NCBI RefSeq assembly: GCF_041468085.1
Contig: NZ_CP121017.1
Coordinates: forward strand, 2,483,676-2,547,675
Source of the DNA: Tistrella mobilis
Lineage (GTDB): Bacteria > Pseudomonadota > Alphaproteobacteria > Tistrellales > Tistrellaceae
DNA length: 64,000 nucleotides
Direction: 5' to 3'
The notes under the pieces were generated by a model, which saw only the letters and a program-made list of their open reading frames with translations, searched no databases and was not told the origin of the DNA. Each line of letters starts with the position of its first letter. Position 1 is the stretch's first letter. A program made the translations under genes and the position numbers. Below are positions 61,631-64,000 of this stretch, in pieces.

Positions 61631-62365
61631 TCATGAACGCAGCGAGCGTTCCGCGAGCCGCTGGATTTCCTCACGTACCAGACGTTCCACCATCGGCGGC
61701 AGGTTCTGGTCCAGCCAGTCCTTGAGCAGGGGACGCAGGATGTCGGCAACCAGCTCTTCCAGCGTCCGGCCACCAAAGGCGGCCTGGGGCCGCCCTTCAT
61801 TCTGCCCGGCACCCGTCAGGGCCTGGCCCAGCGTCGCAAAGGCTGCAACCGTGGCTGCACTCGCCGCCTGAGACATCAGCCCGTCCCCATCCGCGGCCGC
61901 AGGCCGGGGAGCCGGCGCAGGCCGGGGGGCCGGTGCGGGTGCCGGCGCAGGTTCCGGTTCGGGCTCAGGATCCGGTTCAGACGCGAAGCCGTCATCCTCG
62001 TCGTCCTGAAGCGCATCCCAGGGATCGGCCGCGGGTGCCGCGGGTCTGGCCGGCTCGTCGTCGAAAAGATCGTCATCGGCAGCGGCCGCAAAGCTGGGGC
62101 CGGGGCCGAAATCGTCGTCGTCGAAATCGTTGCCGCCACGCGGATCGGGTTCGGGTTCGGGCGCCGGATCGTCGAAGGGATCGGGCTCGACCACATCGAT
62201 CAGATCGAGCACGTCCTCGCGATCGTCGCGCGGCTGCGACGCGCCACCGGCTGCAGCCGGTGCCGCGGCACCACCCTCTTCACCGTCCTCTTCGGCGATG
62301 ATGCGCCGGATGGAGGCGAGAATTTCCTCCATCGACGGTTCCTGGTTTTGAGTCCTGTCGGTCAT
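61631..62365 (-). CDS. popZ: polar organising protein PopZ (DUF2497)
   Basis: A 244-residue protein that assembles into a polar network anchoring chromosome-partition and cell-cycle proteins in alphaproteobacteria. The N-terminal binding helix [17 protein letters not shown] covers residues 11-27. A long proline/glutamate/aspartate-rich linker (about residues 30-165) follows, with [15 protein letters not shown]-type runs. The C-terminal oligomerisation helices end [16 protein letters not shown] and [19 protein letters not shown]. The linker is longer than in Caulobacter (177-residue protein). It sits between tolC and valS. Confidence 0.9.
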   Translation of the reverse strand: MTDRTQNQEPSMEEILASIRRIIAEEDGEEGGAAAPAAAGGASQPRDDREDVLDLIDVVEPDPFDDPAPEPEPDPRGGNDFDDDDFGPGPSFAAAADDDLFDDEPARPAAPAADPWDALQDDEDDGFASEPDPEPEPEPAPAPAPAPRPAPAPRPAAADGDGLMSQAASAATVAAFATLGQALTGAGQNEGRPQAAFGGRTLEELVADILRPLLKDWLDQNLPPMVERLVREEIQRLAERSLRS

Positions 62366-62443
62366 CGGCCCCTTGGGGCTCCTCGCGCGTGTCCGGTTGC
62401 CGCCACTCTAAGGCAGTCGGCCGATGAATGCCAGCAACGACGA

Positions 62444-62470
62444 ACCGGCCCCGCTGCGGGCGGGGCCGGT
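62444..62470 (-). terminator. hairpin after tolC
   Basis: ACCGGCCCCG and CGGGGCCGGT arms with a seven-base loop lie 44 bp after the tolC stop. There is no T-run, so termination is likely but not certain. Confidence 0.5.
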
Positions 62471-62513
62471 CGGTCCGGCATCCGGGGTGGGTCGGGAGGG
62501 GATGCCCCTCCGG

Positions 62514-63860
62514 TCAGTCGCCCGTCCCCCACCAGGCATCACGTACCTTGCGGTAATTGTCCTGGGGGTCGTAGACGGGTACGTCGGCGGAAATCGCCTG
62601 GATGTCGAGTGCACCGACGGCCGCTGCCAGCTCGAAACCGGCAACGATGACGTTGCGCTGCGCCCGAACCAGATTGACCCGGGCGATGAAGAGTTCCTGT
62701 TCGGCGTCGAGCACGTCGAGCGTCGTGCGGGCACCGACGGCCGCCTCCTCGCGCACGCCTTCAAGCGCGATCTCGGCCGCGCGAACGGCCGCATCCAGAG
62801 AGGCGATCGAGGCCTGGGCAGAGCGCAGCTGCTCCCAGGCGGCGGTGGCGCCCTCGACCGCCTGGCGTTCAGCGGTCATCAGCTCGCCGCGACGCTGGGC
62901 CCGGGTCTCCTTGGCCTGGCGGATACCGGCGAACTCGCCGCCGCCCTGATAAAGCGGCACGGTGACCTGGGCGACGATCCGGCTGTCCTCGGTCCGATCC
63001 AGCGCGTAAGAGCTGTCACGCTCGCGCTGATGGCTGCCGACCACCGACACCTGCGGCATGCGCGTCGCTTCCGAAGATCTCACCTGCTGCTCGGCGACGT
63101 CGACGGTATAGCGGGCGGCCCGCACCGAGGGATTGTCGTCGCGGGCCCGACCGATGGCATCGGCACGGGTGCCGGGCAGGTCGGGAAAAGGACGCGGTGG
63201 CTCAAGCGTCTCGGGTGTGCGGCCGATGACCCGCAGATAGGTCGCCTCGGAACTGGCCAGCGCCCCCTGGGCTGCCGTCAGATCCGCCCGGGCACTCGCC
63301 AGCCGGGCTTCGGCCTGGGCAACGTCGGTACGGGTGACCTCCCCCACCTCAAACCGGTCGCGCGTCGCCTGCAGCTGACGTTCCAGCACGCGGACATTGT
63401 TCTCGTTGAGGTCGACCACGGCACGGTCACGGAAAACGTCGCCATAGGTCGATGCCGCTTCGCGCAGCACATCCTGCTCGATTGCCCGTACCTGCTCGCG
63501 GGTGGCGAGCACCTGTGCCTCGGCCTGGCCCAGCTGGGCATCCACACGTCCGCCGGTCCAGACCGGCTGGGTCACCTGCAGGGTGACGGAGCGCGGATCG
63601 GTGCCATAGGTCTTGCTGTTCTGGACCGAGGTTCCGGCGCGGCCGGCGCTGGCCTGAATCTGCGCCTGCGGCCTGCGGCCCGCCAGGGCTGCGGGTATAT
63701 TCTCGTCGACGGCGCGCAGCTGGGCGCGGATCGCATCGATGCGCGGATTGCCGGCATAGGCCGAGACCAGCGCGTCCTGGAGCGATTCAGCCGACGCGAC
63801 AAAAGGCGTCGCCAGCATGGTTCCGGCGGCAAGTACCGCCGCGAGTACCGATCGTCTCAC
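62514..63860 (-). CDS. tolC: TolC family outer-membrane efflux protein
   Basis: A 448-residue outer-membrane channel that works with efflux pumps and type I secretion systems. A signal peptide ends near VASAESLQ. The family N-terminus SLQDALVSAYAGNPRIDAIRAQ and the two alpha-helical repeats follow, with VTQPVWTGGRVDAQ in the first and VTVPLYQGGGEFAGIRQAKE in the second. The C-terminal helix has GARTTLDVLDAEQELFIARVNLVRAQRN. No efflux partner genes are adjacent. Upstream is the end of a probable pcm gene, the usual alphaproteobacterial pcm-tolC order. Confidence 0.94.
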   Translation of the reverse strand: MRRSVLAAVLAAGTMLATPFVASAESLQDALVSAYAGNPRIDAIRAQLRAVDENIPAALAGRRPQAQIQASAGRAGTSVQNSKTYGTDPRSVTLQVTQPVWTGGRVDAQLGQAEAQVLATREQVRAIEQDVLREAASTYGDVFRDRAVVDLNENNVRVLERQLQATRDRFEVGEVTRTDVAQAEARLASARADLTAAQGALASSEATYLRVIGRTPETLEPPRPFPDLPGTRADAIGRARDDNPSVRAARYTVDVAEQQVRSSEATRMPQVSVVGSHQRERDSSYALDRTEDSRIVAQVTVPLYQGGGEFAGIRQAKETRAQRRGELMTAERQAVEGATAAWEQLRSAQASIASLDAAVRAAEIALEGVREEAAVGARTTLDVLDAEQELFIARVNLVRAQRNVIVAGFELAAAVGALDIQAISADVPVYDPQDNYRKVRDAWWGTGD

Positions 63861-63957
63861 CGTCCCGTCTCCCCATCCCTGGATGTCGGCCGGATCTCCC
63901 TGCCCGGCAGTCGCACATCCGAGGTCCCGTCACCAGGGATGTGCGATGGTCCCGTCG

Positions 63958-64000
63958 TCAGAAAACGAAGCCGACTTTCTTGCGGAAGGCGGCGATGTGC
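63958..64000 (-). CDS. C-terminal end of a gene, probably protein-L-isoaspartate methyltransferase
   Basis: Only the last 13 codons lie in the window; the minus strand reads HIAAFRKKVGFVF and then a stop. The position just upstream of tolC and the GFVF ending fit pcm-type proteins of alphaproteobacteria, but 13 residues are too few to be sure. Confidence 0.35.
   Translation of the reverse strand, partial: HIAAFRKKVGFVF

Noticed and set aside
1-64000. CRISPR arrays, tRNA or rRNA genes, prophage
   Set aside because: No regular spaced repeats, no tRNA-like TPsiC/anticodon arms, and no phage genes were seen by eye; a tRNAscan or CRISPR finder run was not possible.

Overview
The window is about 64 kb of GC-rich chromosome from an alphaproteobacterium. 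Gene order and marker families (rpsF-rpsR-DUF2232-rplI; der-bamB-TPR protein; tolC-popZ-valS; a direct-repeat GTTC-N7-GTTC LexA site) point to the Rhodospirillales, perhaps near Tistrella. The genus is a guess from memory of synteny, not a database result. Almost all of it is core chromosome. One IS110-type insertion sequence is visible. I saw no tRNA, rRNA, CRISPR array, prophage or replication origin.

Layout. (1) 1-13,094: a minus-strand fatty-acid and murein block (fabD, fabG, acpP, fabF, mltG, then yicC and gmk). It is interrupted between mltG and yicC by a plus-strand cassette: an SDR gene, a cobalamin riboswitch, btuB-, btuF-, btuC- and btuD-like genes, and an uncharacterised gene. (2) 13,694-16,160: ribosomal operon rpsF-rpsR-DUF2232-rplI. 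(3) 16,589-27,117: cfa, then dnaB-alr-mlaE-mlaF-radA-cvpA-purF and an SDR with a histidine/cysteine-rich tail, ending in a clear terminator. (4) 27,188-33,485: a TetR regulator, a small unknown gene, and the minus-strand run TPR protein-bamB-der-threonine dehydratase. (5) 33,616-41,944: patatin phospholipase and RNA ligase-like phosphodiesterase (divergent), a protein resembling a divergent class III nucleotide cyclase, a quinone oxidoreductase, and a divergent AraC regulator/TonB siderophore receptor pair with Fur-like boxes between them. (6) 41,945-47,046: a minus-strand DNA-repair run (radical SAM protein, DUF4130-type protein, pyruvate kinase, 2OG-Fe(II) oxygenase, alkB) headed by a promoter that overlaps a LexA box. 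(7) 47,079-54,025: a cation-efflux protein, membrane PQQ glucose dehydrogenase, and nadA-nadB-nadC behind a 19-bp palindromic operator candidate. (8) 54,026-55,352: the IS110-type element. (9) 55,596-64,000: an HD-GYP protein, SMP-30 family protein, TauE/SafE permease, valS, popZ, tolC and the tail of a probable pcm.

The most interesting items are: the SOS-type promoter driving a DNA-repair cassette that carries a translationally coupled pyruvate kinase; the uncharacterised B12-operon protein; the divergent cyclase-like protein with its metal-site spacing preserved; the IS110 element with a perfect 34-bp palindrome in its probable guide-RNA region; and the nad operator. All function calls come from reading the translated sequence. 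Nothing was searched against a database.
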